Of a stretch of DNA of 64,000 nucleotides, positions 35,894-45,065 are shown in pieces (positions within the stretch are counted from its first letter, which is position 1; the number at the start of each line of letters is the position of its first letter). Source of the DNA: CAWIVH01 sp963839475 (lineage in GTDB: Bacteria > Acidobacteriota > UBA6911); NCBI GenBank assembly GCA_963839475.1, contig CAWIVH010000001.1:372001-436000 (forward strand). Reading direction: 5' to 3'. Made by a program: the position numbers and the translations under genes. A model generated the notes under the pieces. That model searched no databases. It was not told the origin of the DNA and saw only the letters and a list, made by a program, of their open reading frames with translations.

Positions 35894-37948
35894 ATGATGA
35901 AACCAGCAAAACTAGTTCTTTCGATCGGGCTGATCTGCGCAGCTCTTTCCGCCGGATCTCTGGCGAATCAGGCAAAGGACCATAAGCCTGAAGTGGCGCT
36001 CCAGGCCGCCATTAAGACAGAAACCGTGGATGGAAACCTGAAAGGCGCCATCGAAGAGTACAGGAAGATCGTCGCGCAGCCGGGCACCGGCCGCGCCACG
36101 GTCGCGGCTGCGCTGCTGCGTTTGGGCCAATGCCACGAGAAGCTGGGCGAGACGCAGGCGAAAGAGGCGCGCGCAGCCTACGAGCGCCTGGTGCGCGAGT
36201 TCGGCGACCAGTCCGAGGTTGTTGAGCAGGCGCGGGTAAGGCTGGCGGCATTGCGCGGGCCCCGCGCCGCCGCGGGACTTGCCACGCGCCGGATTCTCAG
36301 AGACGCCTCAGGCGTCCAGGGGGCCCTGACCGCGGATGGCAGATACATCAGGCATATGGACTGGGGCACGGGGGACGTAATCCAGTTTGAAGTCGCCAGC
36401 GGCAAAACGAGCCGAATCACAAATGGCGGGCCATGGGGTGAAAGGGAGAACTATGTCGAAGGCCAGGCCTTCTCACGCGATGGAATGCAAATCGCATACG
36501 ACAGGTTTACAAAGGACGGGAGTCCCCAACTGCGGATTAGAAACCTGGATGGCTCGGGCCTTCGCACGGTTTACAGCGAGAGCGCTGCCCAGGCCTTCGA
36601 CTGGTCGCCTGACGCCGGGTCCATTCTTGCGCTGCGCAAAGTAACCGGCGGGACGAACCAACTGGTTCTGATCTCTATAGTGGATGGCTCGGTACGCGTT
36701 CTGAGGAGTATTGATTCGGCCTGGTACATGTTGACAAGGGCCATGTTCTCGCCCGATGGGCGATCGGTCGCCTTCAGTTTGGTGAGTGATGGGAGCCCAC
36801 CCCATGGCGACGTCTTCCTGATAACGGTTGATGGCCGCAAAGAGGTGGCTGTGGCCGGACATCCTGCGGAGGATGAACTGCTTGCATGGACACCGGACGG
36901 GAAAAGCCTTCTCTTCCTCAGCGATCGCTCGGGGACCTGGGATATCTGGTCGGCCCCTGTCACCGAGGGGAAGCAGCAAGGAGATCCAGAGCTATTGAAA
37001 AGGGACTTCGGGAGGGATTCGAAGTTTCTCGGTTTCGCCCCGAATGGCTCCCTTTATTTCAAGACCGCCACACCTTTAGGTCAGCTCTGCTTTGGTGAGG
37101 TTGACCCTGAAACCGGCAAGGTGCTCCTGCCACCCGCACCGGTCCCGACGCGGTATAACGGTCCGCCATCAAGGTCAACTTGGTCACCCGATGGCAGGAG
37201 CCTTGTTTATATCTCGCGGGGAAGAGCAATCGGTAACGGAAACAACAACATCACGATACGGTCCACCGCATCCGGTGAAGAGCGTTTTCTGTCCACCCAA
37301 CTTCGCAAAGTCTGGGATATCGCCTGGGCACCGGACAGCCGCACCATCCTCGCATGGGGGATGACGGTAAAGGATAATGCACTCTTCCGGATCGACACCG
37401 AAACAAGCAAAATCACCAAATTGGCGGATGGGCGCTGGGCTCCCAGTCTAAGCCCGGATGGAAAGATCCTGGTATACAGGGGCGCCGGAGGGATCAGAAA
37501 ACGCAACCTTGAAACCGGTGAAGAGTCGGTCGGAGTGCAGGTGGGGACCGAAGTGCTCAAAAGCTACGACGATCTCTCGCCGGACTGCCAGGAAGCGGCA
37601 TTCCAGAAGAACGGCGCCATTTATGCCGTGTCCCTCAGCGGAGGGGAACCGCGAAAACTTTTGAGCGGCTTGACTCATTTTTACATACTGCGGTGGACAC
37701 GGGACGGACGTTACATTATCGCAGAGGCGCTCGACAGCAAGAGCGGTCAACCCTTACAGATGAGTGAGGTCTGGCTGATTCCCGCGAAGGGCGGAACACC
37801 GCTGAAACTGGACCTCTCCGTTTCCAAAATGGAGTTCTTCGCGCTTCACCCTGACAACCGACATTTTGCGTTCAGTGTCAACGAGGGATCCAAGGAAGAG
37901 CTCTGGGTGCTGGAGAATTTCCTGCCGCCGCTGAAAGTCGCCAGGTAG
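35894..37948 (+). CDS. Secreted TolB-like PD40 beta-propeller with N-terminal TPR-like helices
   Basis: 684 residues, signal peptide 1-24 (LICAALSAGSLANQA). Residues ~30-110 are helical repeats (AIEEYRKIVAQP, LLRLGQCHEKLGE, AYERLVREFGD). From ~125 on, repeated PD40 blades with SPDGRSVAFSL, TPDGKSLLFLSDRSGTWDIW, SPDGRSLVYISRG, SPDGKILVYRG. Such TPR-PD40 proteins are common behind sensors in Acidobacteria and probably bind periplasmic ligands or proteins. GGAGG precedes the ATG. The frame stays open past its TAG for 44 more codons with BNR-like sequence (next feature). Confidence 0.88.
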   Translation: MMKPAKLVLSIGLICAALSAGSLANQAKDHKPEVALQAAIKTETVDGNLKGAIEEYRKIVAQPGTGRATVAAALLRLGQCHEKLGETQAKEARAAYERLVREFGDQSEVVEQARVRLAALRGPRAAAGLATRRILRDASGVQGALTADGRYIRHMDWGTGDVIQFEVASGKTSRITNGGPWGERENYVEGQAFSRDGMQIAYDRFTKDGSPQLRIRNLDGSGLRTVYSESAAQAFDWSPDAGSILALRKVTGGTNQLVLISIVDGSVRVLRSIDSAWYMLTRAMFSPDGRSVAFSLVSDGSPPHGDVFLITVDGRKEVAVAGHPAEDELLAWTPDGKSLLFLSDRSGTWDIWSAPVTEGKQQGDPELLKRDFGRDSKFLGFAPNGSLYFKTATPLGQLCFGEVDPETGKVLLPPAPVPTRYNGPPSRSTWSPDGRSLVYISRGRAIGNGNNNITIRSTASGEERFLSTQLRKVWDIAWAPDSRTILAWGMTVKDNALFRIDTETSKITKLADGRWAPSLSPDGKILVYRGAGGIRKRNLETGEESVGVQVGTEVLKSYDDLSPDCQEAAFQKNGAIYAVSLSGGEPRKLLSGLTHFYILRWTRDGRYIIAEALDSKSGQPLQMSEVWLIPAKGGTPLKLDLSVSKMEFFALHPDNRHFAFSVNEGSKEELWVLENFLPPLKVAR

Positions 37949-38083
37949 CTGGCGGAAGCGGTGACAGAATGCGAAGCGGGCAACGCGATTTTCAAATCCA
38001 TCGACGGCGGCGAAACCTGGGCGCGCCTCAGCAAGCCACGGTATATCGGACCCTCAATGCAGAAGGCAGCGACACCTAAGTGA
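37949..38083 (+). pseudogene. BNR/sortilin-like repeat remnant, in frame after the PD40 stop
   Basis: Directly after the TAG at 37946-37948 the same frame continues 44 codons to TGA at 38081. It includes AIFKSIDGGETWARLSKP, the Asp-box (SxDGGxTW) of BNR/VPS10 repeat proteins. There is no start codon or ribosome-binding site of its own. It looks like the leftover of a deleted downstream gene or a former C-terminal extension of the PD40 protein. Confidence 0.5.
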
Positions 38084-38150
38084 TCGATTTCAGATGCAAA
38101 GAGATGTGTTTCCGCCCGTAATAAAACCGCAAGCCAGGTCGGATTGGGCT

Positions 38151-38238
38151 AAGAATTTGTCATTAGCCATTTGACGACTTGAAACTGGCTGGATTCGATG
38201 ACCCATGGCTAATGACCAATGAGAAGTGACAAATTCTT
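38151..38238. repeat. MITE-like inverted repeat
   Basis: Left arm 38151-38170 (AAGAATTTGTCATTAGCCAT) mirrors the right side, ATGGCTAATGAC at 38205-38216 and TGACAAATTCTT at 38227-38238, with a 10-base insertion carrying a second AATGA-type unit in the right arm. Arms of 20 bases, ~34-base loop, AT-rich relative to neighbours, no reading frame. It resembles a small palindromic mobile or intergenic repeat element. Confidence 0.6.
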
Positions 38239-38345
38239 TGCCCTCCTGCCGTTAGTCGAAAGGTGAATGGGCTCAGCCGAACCATATAACCGGCCGAAGA
38301 ATCTAACCGCCATCGGCAGTTCAATCGGTTATTATTTGGCTGGAT

Positions 38346-39758
38346 ATGATAATCGATTCGCACGTCCATCTCGACCTGCCTCAATTTGACCACGACCGGG
38401 AAGAGGTCGTCCGGCGCGCCCGTGAATCCGGGGTCGAAATGATCCTGAGCGTGGCTATGGCCCATCCCACCAAGGATTCGCATAGCCGCACGCTGGCCCT
38501 CGCCGAAACCCATGACCTCATCTATGCAGCTATCGGTGTGCACCCGCACGATGCGCGTGAGGCCGATGAAAACTTCCTGCATAAATTGCAGCGATTATCC
38601 ACTCATCCAAAGGTGGTTCTCTGGGGGGATACAGGCCTGGATTACCATTACCGGAATTCCCCCTTTGACCTGCAGCGGGAGGCCTTTCGGCGGCAACTGG
38701 TCCTGGCCCGCAGCCTGAATCTGCCCGTGCTCATCCATTGCCGCGACGCCTGGGATGATTTGTTCAAAATCATGGAAGAAGAATATGGCCGCCGGGGTCA
38801 CCGCGGGATTCTGCACAATTTCACGGGCAACCTCGATCAGGCCGAGCGCTGCTGCAAGTTGGGACTGCTCCTGTCATTCTCCGGGATCCTTTCCTTCCAT
38901 CACTCGGACGAGCTGCGCGGGGTCGCCCGCAGGCTGCGACTGGACCAGGTGCTCGTCGAAAGCGACGCTCCCTACGTGGCACCGGCTCCACATCGCGGGC
39001 TCCGAAACGAGCCGTCCTATATCCTGGACGTCGCCCGTTGCCTGGCCGAAATCATGGATGTGACTATCGAGGACATCGCCCGGAACACCACCAGGAATTT
39101 CCGGCGGCTCATCGGCGCACAGCAGGAGAAAAGCAAAGACGTTCTGGTCTACGCCATTCGTGATCGTCTTTACATCAATCTCACCAACGATTGCACCGCC
39201 CATTGCGTCTTTTGCCAGCGGGAGTGCGCGCCGGTGGCCAGCGGGTACGATCTTCGCCTGGCCCGGGAACATACTGTAACGGAATATCTCGAAGCGATCG
39301 GCGACCCATCGGACTACGCTGAAATCATCTTCTGCGGATTCGGAGAACCGACTTTAAGACTGGATGCCTTGACAGATATCGGCATGGCCCTGAAAGCCCA
39401 GGGCTGCCGCTTGCGATTGAACACCAACGGGCACGGGAACCTTATCAACGGCCGGGATATCGCCCCCGAGCTGGCGCGTTTCCTGGATGAAGTTTCCATC
39501 AGTATTGATGCGAGTGATCCCGTCACCTACCAGAAAATCGTCCGGCCCGATTTCGGTGAACGCTCATTTGAGGCGGTCCTCGAATTCATCCGTGCATGCA
39601 AAGGGCGGATTCCGAGAGTGGTCATCACTGCCGTGAGCCTGCCCGCCTTCGACCTCGGCCCCCTAATAGAGCTCGCCCGTGAACTGGGAGTCGAGTTCCG
39701 GGCCCGCGAATACCAACCCATGGTCGGCTCAACCGATTTCACAAAAAATACACCATGA
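38346..39758 (+). CDS. TatD-family nuclease fused to a radical SAM domain
   Basis: 470 residues. Residues 1-255 are TatD-like metal-dependent hydrolase: DSHVHLD (3-9), GVHPHDA, WGDTGLDYHY, PVLIHCRDAWDD, HNFTGN and SDAPYVAP. Residues ~262-470 are a radical SAM domain: LTNDCTAHCVFCQRE (Cys-x3-Cys-x2-Cys), then GFGEPTLR and LNTNGHG. This matches the described TatD-linked radical SAM type, usually two proteins or one fusion. Substrate of neither half is known. Its TGA overlaps the ATG of the next gene, indicating translational coupling. Confidence 0.9.
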   Translation: MIIDSHVHLDLPQFDHDREEVVRRARESGVEMILSVAMAHPTKDSHSRTLALAETHDLIYAAIGVHPHDAREADENFLHKLQRLSTHPKVVLWGDTGLDYHYRNSPFDLQREAFRRQLVLARSLNLPVLIHCRDAWDDLFKIMEEEYGRRGHRGILHNFTGNLDQAERCCKLGLLLSFSGILSFHHSDELRGVARRLRLDQVLVESDAPYVAPAPHRGLRNEPSYILDVARCLAEIMDVTIEDIARNTTRNFRRLIGAQQEKSKDVLVYAIRDRLYINLTNDCTAHCVFCQRECAPVASGYDLRLAREHTVTEYLEAIGDPSDYAEIIFCGFGEPTLRLDALTDIGMALKAQGCRLRLNTNGHGNLINGRDIAPELARFLDEVSISIDASDPVTYQKIVRPDFGERSFEAVLEFIRACKGRIPRVVITAVSLPAFDLGPLIELARELGVEFRAREYQPMVGSTDFTKNTP

Positions 39759-41500
39759 AAAAATTCGACCTATTCAGCCGCAGCATGCTTCTTGTCATGA
39801 CCGTCCTGGTCCCTTTCCTGCCGGGCGGCTTTGCCGGGGAGCCCAATCAGGCTTCCACCGGCAACAGCGGGCCTTTTCTTCAGAAGATCAGGACCTTTCA
39901 CAGCCGCTCCGATTTCGATCAAATGACTGCCGGGAAAGTGAAGCTGCATCATGAAACAGCCTGGAAACAGTCCGACGGCAGTATTCTGAAGGGAACCTTG
40001 AGTGGGCTGGTGCTGCAAAAGAGCGGCGGGGAGTGTTCTCCTTACACGGCACAGCGGCTGCCCTGGAATGAAGTCACCGTGGTCGCGAAGGGTGGCGATG
40101 AAGCTGTCTGGCTGGGGACCACAAGGGGAGCAATACGCCTGGACTCCTCCCCAAAGGGGCGAGTGCAATTCTTTGCGGGCAAGCGCTGGCTGCCTGAAGA
40201 CCGCGTCACAGCGATCGGGTTTGACTCCACCGGCGGCCGCTTCGCCGTTTGGATTGAGACCGCATCAGGATTCAGCCGCATCGAATATCGCCCCATAACT
40301 CTGGCCGATAAGGCTTCGCATTTCGAGGAGCGAATCCGAGCGCGCCACGTTCGCCACGGATTTACCGCAGATTCGCACCTGTCGGTCCCGGGAGACGTGG
40401 CCAGCAGCAAAGCCGTTTCGACGGACAATGACGGTCTGTGGACCGCCATGTATGTCGCCGCCGAATGTTTCCGATATCGCGTGAGCGGTGACAAAACCGC
40501 CCGGGAAAATGCCCGCATCGGATTTGAAGCGATCATGCGGCTCGAATCGATCACAGGGATTCCGGGTTTTCCTGCGCGCTCGATCATTGAGGTCGGAACG
40601 GAAACGCAGCCTGCCGACGGCGAATGGCACCTTACCGCAGACGGCCGGTGGAAGTGGAAGGGAGACACGAGCTCCGATGAAATCGTCGGCCATTACCTCG
40701 CCTTCTCTGTTTATTACGACCTGGTCGCCGAGGAAAACGAAAAAACCAAAATCCGGGCCCTGGTCGAGAGGATGACATCCCATATCGTGGACAGCGGCTA
40801 CCACCTGCTGGATCTCGACGGCAAACCGACCCGTTGGGGATGGTGGGCTCCGGAGGAGATCTGGGCCGACCCGGACGAAACCGGATTGCGCGCCCTACAT
40901 ATCCTTTCCCACCTCAAAACGGCCTCACACATTACAGGCAATCCCAAGTACCGGCAGGCTTATGACGACTTGGTGAAAAACCACAGATACGCATTTTTGA
41001 CGCGGAACCAGAAAATCAACATCCCGGGGCGGATAAACCACTCGGACGACGAGCTCGCCTTCTTGTCCTATTACCCCCTGCTCCGATACGAGACAGACGA
41101 GGGATTGAAAAGGCTTTACCGAGAAAGCCTGGAGCGCAGCTGGCAATGCGAAAGGGCGGAATCCAATCCGCTCTGGGATTTCATTTACGCGGCGGGAACG
41201 GAGGATTCAAATTTCGATCCTTCGGGGGCCATCGCCACCCTCAGGGATATCCCTTGGGAGACCATCTCCTGGACCGTGACGAATTCCTATCGCCTGGACA
41301 TCACCGCGGATCCGGTCCTCGACCGGTTTAACCGGAGGGAATCGGCCATCGTTCTGCCTGCGGACGAAAGGTCCTCGCTCAAATGGAACGGGAATCCCTT
41401 CCAGCTTGACGGAGGCGGCGGCGGGCGCAGCGAAGACGACGGAGCTTTCTTCCTGCTTCCCTACTGGATGGGGCGCTATCACCACTTCATACGGGAATAA
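39755..41500 (+). CDS. Secreted protein with propeller-like start and alpha/alpha-toroid body
   Basis: 581 residues with a signal peptide (1-28, LVPFLPGGFAG). Residues ~85-185 contain two-component-propeller-type strands (EAVWLGTTRGAIRLD, FAVWIETASGFSRIEY). From ~210 on the sequence is helical with DNDGLWTAMYVAAECFRY, GYHLLDLDGKPTRWGWW and DDELAFLSYYPLLRYE, reminiscent of six-hairpin glycosidases or lyases. I do not recognise a named family. Translationally coupled (ATGA) to the TatD-radical SAM gene. Confidence 0.72.
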   Translation: MKKFDLFSRSMLLVMTVLVPFLPGGFAGEPNQASTGNSGPFLQKIRTFHSRSDFDQMTAGKVKLHHETAWKQSDGSILKGTLSGLVLQKSGGECSPYTAQRLPWNEVTVVAKGGDEAVWLGTTRGAIRLDSSPKGRVQFFAGKRWLPEDRVTAIGFDSTGGRFAVWIETASGFSRIEYRPITLADKASHFEERIRARHVRHGFTADSHLSVPGDVASSKAVSTDNDGLWTAMYVAAECFRYRVSGDKTARENARIGFEAIMRLESITGIPGFPARSIIEVGTETQPADGEWHLTADGRWKWKGDTSSDEIVGHYLAFSVYYDLVAEENEKTKIRALVERMTSHIVDSGYHLLDLDGKPTRWGWWAPEEIWADPDETGLRALHILSHLKTASHITGNPKYRQAYDDLVKNHRYAFLTRNQKINIPGRINHSDDELAFLSYYPLLRYETDEGLKRLYRESLERSWQCERAESNPLWDFIYAAGTEDSNFDPSGAIATLRDIPWETISWTVTNSYRLDITADPVLDRFNRRESAIVLPADERSSLKWNGNPFQLDGGGGGRSEDDGAFFLLPYWMGRYHHFIRE

Positions 41501-41555
41501 TCTGGCCTGCGGCCCTGGCCTCCACGTCCATTCTACCGGTTCAGATACCGCCCCG

Positions 41556-41867
41556 TCAGTCGAGATCAAAATCTCGTGTGGGTCGGCTGATAGGTTGATC
41601 TTTGCTCTTCTTGAGCGCCTCCTCGAATTTGCGCTCGAGCAGCTGCGACTTGGTTTTTTCATCGGCGGCGCTTTGTTTGAACAAAGCCTCGCGGCGCGCA
41701 GCCTGCTCGCGCAACAGCGTCGATGCATGGTCCAGGTCGGGAGCGTTCACCATCTTCTGCGGGGGCGCCTCATGGGCAATTACTTTCTGCAGAAACGTGT
41801 CGATGGTTAGGCGGGCCCCACAGCACGGGCACTCGACTGTCAAATCTGCCTTTTTGCGGTCAGCCAT
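41556..41867 (-). CDS. Small zinc-ribbon-like protein of unknown function
   Basis: 103 residues starting MADRKKADLTVECPCCGARLTID. CPCC is a half zinc-ribbon or redox-type cysteine pair; the rest is a charged helix (ASTLLREQAARREALFKQSAADEKTKSQLLERKFEEALKK, quoted in two pieces of a long coiled coil ~46-90). GGAAAATG context gives a weak ribosome-binding site. It likely acts in dimeric, coiled-coil form. Function unknown. Confidence 0.7.
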   Translation of the reverse strand: MADRKKADLTVECPCCGARLTIDTFLQKVIAHEAPPQKMVNAPDLDHASTLLREQAARREALFKQSAADEKTKSQLLERKFEEALKKSKDQPISRPTRDFDLD

Positions 41868-42088
41868 TTTCCACCTGCTTGGTTGATTTCATTTCCAGCA
41901 ATCATCCTGTACTGGATGCTACGCAATCGGCCGGCGGCTGTCAATTTCAACGCTGACACCTTCACGCAGGATGGGGATATAATCGAGGCGCCGGAGGATT
42001 CCAGGCCGCGGGTTCCCGGAATCGCCTGGCCGCTCGAGATGCCTGGAGGATAAACCTGCCCGCCCTAAACAGAATCAGGAGGAAAATC

Positions 42089-43291
42089 GTGAAACAATCG
42101 TTTTCCAGGCGATCGTTCATGGCCGCCTCGATGTCGGGAGCCTGGACCGCCGCGTCCGCCACACGGGTGCTGGGGGCAAACGATCGGATTCGCCTCGGAA
42201 TCATCGGCACCGGTGGCCGTGGGTCTTATTTGATGCATCAGGTGAATAAGATCGGGGGCATCGAATGGGTCGCGGTTTGTGATGCCTGGGATTCCCGCCG
42301 CGATAGCGCCATGCAAGCGGCCGACACCCCGGTAGCCAGGGACGATGACTTCCGGAAGCTGCTCGACCGAAAAAACATCGACGGAGTCATCGTTGCGACC
42401 TGGGACAATACCCACGCCGAGATCGCTTCCGCAGCCTGCCGCGCAGGCAAGGATGTGTACGTGGAGAAACCGATGACCTCCCAACCCATGCAGGGCCACG
42501 AACTGGTAAAGGCCGAACGGGAGCATAAGCGGATCGTCCAGGTTGGAGTACAGCAGCGCAGCATGGCTAATTTTATCGAGGCCAAAGAGAAAATCATCGA
42601 CACCGGCCTGATCGGCAAAGTCCACATGGTGCGCACGATCTGGAATGCCAACAGCGGCTACCTCACGCCCGTCCCACCCGGAATGGAGGCCAAACCGGCC
42701 GGCCTCGACTGGAATTCCTGCTTGGGTTCGCTCCCCAAAATTCCCTGGGATCCCAAACGGTATTTCAACCGGTTCGCTTATTGGGACCTGTCGACCGGCG
42801 GGCAGACCGGCGGCCTCTTCGTCCATATGGTGGATGTTGTCCACTGGTACCTCGGACTTACCAGGCCGCTCGCGGCTGTGGGAATGGGAGGGATCTATCA
42901 ATATGACGACGGCCGCGATACGCCCGACAACATCAACCTGATCCTCGAGTACCCTCAAGGCCTGAACGTGACCTTCGAAGCAACCTTGACCGACATGATT
43001 TCCCAGGCTTCGGCTGATATCGTGTTCATGGGAACCGGCGGCCGGCTCTCCATTTTCCGTGGAGGTTATAAATTCCTGCCGGCCAAGCAGAATGCCGATG
43101 TCGGCACGCTATCTGGAGGAAGCGCACCCGAGGGCACCCACCTGGCCAATTGGCTCGAATGCATGCGAACGAGAAAGAAACCGAATGCCGATGCGGAATC
43201 GGGCCACTATTCCGCGCTCGCCTGTCACATCGGGAATATCGCCTATCAGAAAAAAGCCAGCGTCACCTGGCAGAAAGAATGGGATTTATGA
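42089..43291 (+). CDS. Gfo/Idh/MocA-family oxidoreductase with Tat signal
   Basis: 400 residues. The N-terminus SRRSFMAAS plus a hydrophobic stretch is a twin-arginine signal, so it is exported folded with its cofactor. NAD(P)-binding LGIIGTGGRGSYL (~33-45), then VEKPMTSQP, the Lys-containing EKP motif of the family. Typical of sugar or inositol dehydrogenases and, when Tat-exported, of periplasmic sugar-modifying enzymes with tightly bound NAD(H). AGGAGG precedes the ATG. Ends overlapping the next gene (ATGA). Confidence 0.93.
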   Translation: MKQSFSRRSFMAASMSGAWTAASATRVLGANDRIRLGIIGTGGRGSYLMHQVNKIGGIEWVAVCDAWDSRRDSAMQAADTPVARDDDFRKLLDRKNIDGVIVATWDNTHAEIASAACRAGKDVYVEKPMTSQPMQGHELVKAEREHKRIVQVGVQQRSMANFIEAKEKIIDTGLIGKVHMVRTIWNANSGYLTPVPPGMEAKPAGLDWNSCLGSLPKIPWDPKRYFNRFAYWDLSTGGQTGGLFVHMVDVVHWYLGLTRPLAAVGMGGIYQYDDGRDTPDNINLILEYPQGLNVTFEATLTDMISQASADIVFMGTGGRLSIFRGGYKFLPAKQNADVGTLSGGSAPEGTHLANWLECMRTRKKPNADAESGHYSALACHIGNIAYQKKASVTWQKEWDL

Positions 43292-44145
43292 GGATACAGA
43301 TCGGCGTGAACATGGAATTCATCCGCTGCGAGGACAAACCTTTCGCCGCCGGCGTGGAGCGCGCCGCTCAGATCGGGTTTAAGTTCGTGGAGCCCATGGT
43401 CCACAACGGGCGCGAATTGTTGAGTGAAGCAGGCTACTTCCATTCGATATCCATGGACGAAGACCCGCTCGAAATCAAAGACGTGCTCGAACGGAACGGC
43501 GTTCGGGCATCAGGCCTCAGCGCTCATTGCCCACTCATGCGCCCCGAAATCAGCGTTCCCTATCTCCAGAAGGCGATCCGCTTCGCTGCAGCTCTGGGAG
43601 CCCCGATCGTAAACACGGACGAGGGGATCCGGCCAGGATGGGTGAGTCTCGACGATGCCTTCACCATCATGAGATATACCCTGGCTTCGGCCATCCGCGT
43701 GGCGGAACGCTATGGTGTCATGATCGGCATCGAGCCTCACCAGTCCATTTCCAAAACTACGGAGGGCCTGCTCTGCATCGCCACACTGGTCGATTCACCC
43801 ATGCTGCGCATCAACTACGACACCGGGAACGCCTATCTTGGAGGTGAGGATCCTTACGCAGGTCTGGAGGCCGTCAGCGAACTGCTCGCCCACGTGCATG
43901 CCAAAGACATCACCATCAAACACGCGAAAGCCGAGAGGGGCAAAACCACGGGAACCCCAGTCGGCTGCGCCTGCGGCGACGGCGTCATCGACTGGAATCG
44001 TGTGATTTCGATCCTACGTAAGGCCGACTTCCAGGGAGTCCTGTCGGTCGAATGCGGAACCCCAGACCAGGCGGCGCGCAGCCTGGCCTTTCTCGGGGAA
44101 ACACTGGTTCAAGCAGAGGAGAACGCTCATTTGCAGAAGCTCTGA
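43288..44145 (+). CDS. Sugar phosphate isomerase/epimerase-type TIM-barrel protein
   Basis: 285 residues of the xylose-isomerase-like TIM-barrel family: GFKFVEPM, SGLSAHCPL, GVMIGIEPH, INYDTGNAYLGG, HVHAKDIT and GVLSVECG, with candidate metal ligands Glu (IEPH), Asp (YDTGN), His (HVHAKD) and Glu (VECG). Likely a ketose/aldose epimerase or isomerase. It overlaps the Tat-exported Gfo/Idh gene by four bases, so they act in one pathway, although this protein has no export signal. Confidence 0.9.
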   Translation: MRIQIGVNMEFIRCEDKPFAAGVERAAQIGFKFVEPMVHNGRELLSEAGYFHSISMDEDPLEIKDVLERNGVRASGLSAHCPLMRPEISVPYLQKAIRFAAALGAPIVNTDEGIRPGWVSLDDAFTIMRYTLASAIRVAERYGVMIGIEPHQSISKTTEGLLCIATLVDSPMLRINYDTGNAYLGGEDPYAGLEAVSELLAHVHAKDITIKHAKAERGKTTGTPVGCACGDGVIDWNRVISILRKADFQGVLSVECGTPDQAARSLAFLGETLVQAEENAHLQKL

Positions 44146-44173
44146 GGGTTTGCCGGACTTGACAAAAAATCAT

Positions 44174-44201
44174 GACGGTCCGAGATAAATCCCGGACCGT
44201 C
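44174..44201 (+). terminator. Terminator-like hairpin after the epimerase gene
   Basis: 9-bp perfect stem GACGGTCCG (44174-44182) with CGGACCGTC (44193-44201), 10-base loop, followed by TCTCCCCCTT, a weak T/C-rich run. It lies 29 bases past the stop of the epimerase gene. Confidence 0.6.
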
Positions 44202-44321
44202 TCTCCCCCTTGATCTTAGCCGTTTACTATCTGAAAACCCCTGAACCCCTGGACCTCGACTTAAATCATTCTGTTCGCTCCAATACCCAGACGTTTCCGA
44301 TAGCCGGTTGACATCGAAACG

Positions 44322-44345
44322 ATAATGGATTATTTTATCCATTAT
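44322..44345. promoter_or_regulatory. Perfect dyad, likely operator of the hemerythrin gene
   Basis: ATAATGGAT (44322-44330) and ATCCATTAT (44337-44345) are perfect inverted arms around TATTTT. A related, imperfect dyad (TGGAT-N5-ATTCCA with TTA after it) occurs at about 44440-44458, 20-40 bases before the ATG. Two spaced copies suggest a dedicated repressor or activator. Confidence 0.55.
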
Positions 44346-44477
44346 GAACACAACGCGGCCGATTTTCGGAAATGACGAATTCAATCTAAAATCCTTATTT
44401 AGCTTATGAATGTTCAAGATATTGGGTTGCTGTAAATATTGGATAGATTATTCCATTACTAACACCAAGGAGACTTT

Positions 44478-45050
44478 ATGGAGTACCGGGCAACCAAGAT
44501 CCTGAGAGATGAACACGAGGTGATTCTCAAGGTTTTGAGCAGGATTGAAGAAACCGCTGAGAAGATCGAGGTCAGCCTGAAGGTCGAACCGGAGGCCTGT
44601 GAAGAGCTTATCGAAATCCTGAGCCTATTTGCCGACCGGCGCCATCACGGCAAGGAAGAAGACCTATTGTTCCCGAAGCTGCAGCAAAAAGGGTTGCCGA
44701 CTGAAGGGGGACCCATCGCGGTCATGCTTTACGAGCATGTCCAGGGCCGGGCCTACATCAAGGAGATGTCCGCAGCATGTGCCGCGATGCGAGCACAAGA
44801 CAAAAATGGGGCGGCAGGCTGGGCGTCGGCTGCGCGTGGCTATGTGGATTTGCTGCGCAATCACATTCACAAAGAAAACAACATCCTGTTTGTCATGGCC
44901 GAGCGGATGTTGTCGACTCAGGAACAGATGGAGCTTGAATCCGCCTTCGAGCAGGTGGAGGCTCGCGAATCCGCGGACGCGTCCGGTGCCAGGGTTGAAA
45001 TGCTTCTTCGCAGCCTGACCGCTGATGCCGCGGGGACCAGGAATCCATAA
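44478..45050 (+). CDS. Hemerythrin HHE-domain protein
   Basis: 190 residues. HHE-type motif: DEHEVIL (14-20), RRHHGKEEDLLFP (His-x4-Glu), YEHVQGR and NHIHKENNILF. These carry a di-iron site binding O2, NO or used in iron-sulphur repair. AAGGAG precedes the ATG. It is 15 bases ahead of a NapH-like membrane ferredoxin gene and behind two dyads. The pair suggests an oxygen or nitric-oxide protective response in an otherwise anaerobic metabolism; that is inference. Confidence 0.9.
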   Translation: MEYRATKILRDEHEVILKVLSRIEETAEKIEVSLKVEPEACEELIEILSLFADRRHHGKEEDLLFPKLQQKGLPTEGGPIAVMLYEHVQGRAYIKEMSAACAAMRAQDKNGAAGWASAARGYVDLLRNHIHKENNILFVMAERMLSTQEQMELESAFEQVEARESADASGARVEMLLRSLTADAAGTRNP

Positions 45051-45065
45051 CAGCAGGATCACAAA

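Larger units (their letters stand above)
44146..44477. other. Intergenic region upstream of the hemerythrin gene
   Basis: 332 bases holding a terminator-like hairpin (44174-44201) and two similar dyads (44322-44345 and around 44440-44455). The last 150 bases are AT-rich compared with the surroundings. No gene; the minus-strand reading frame 44127-44417 has no family resemblance. Confidence 0.5.

Noticed and set aside
44127..44417. 96-codon minus-strand frame upstream of hemerythrin
   Set aside because: Overlaps a terminator-like hairpin and the dyad, lacks a ribosome-binding site and resembles no protein family.
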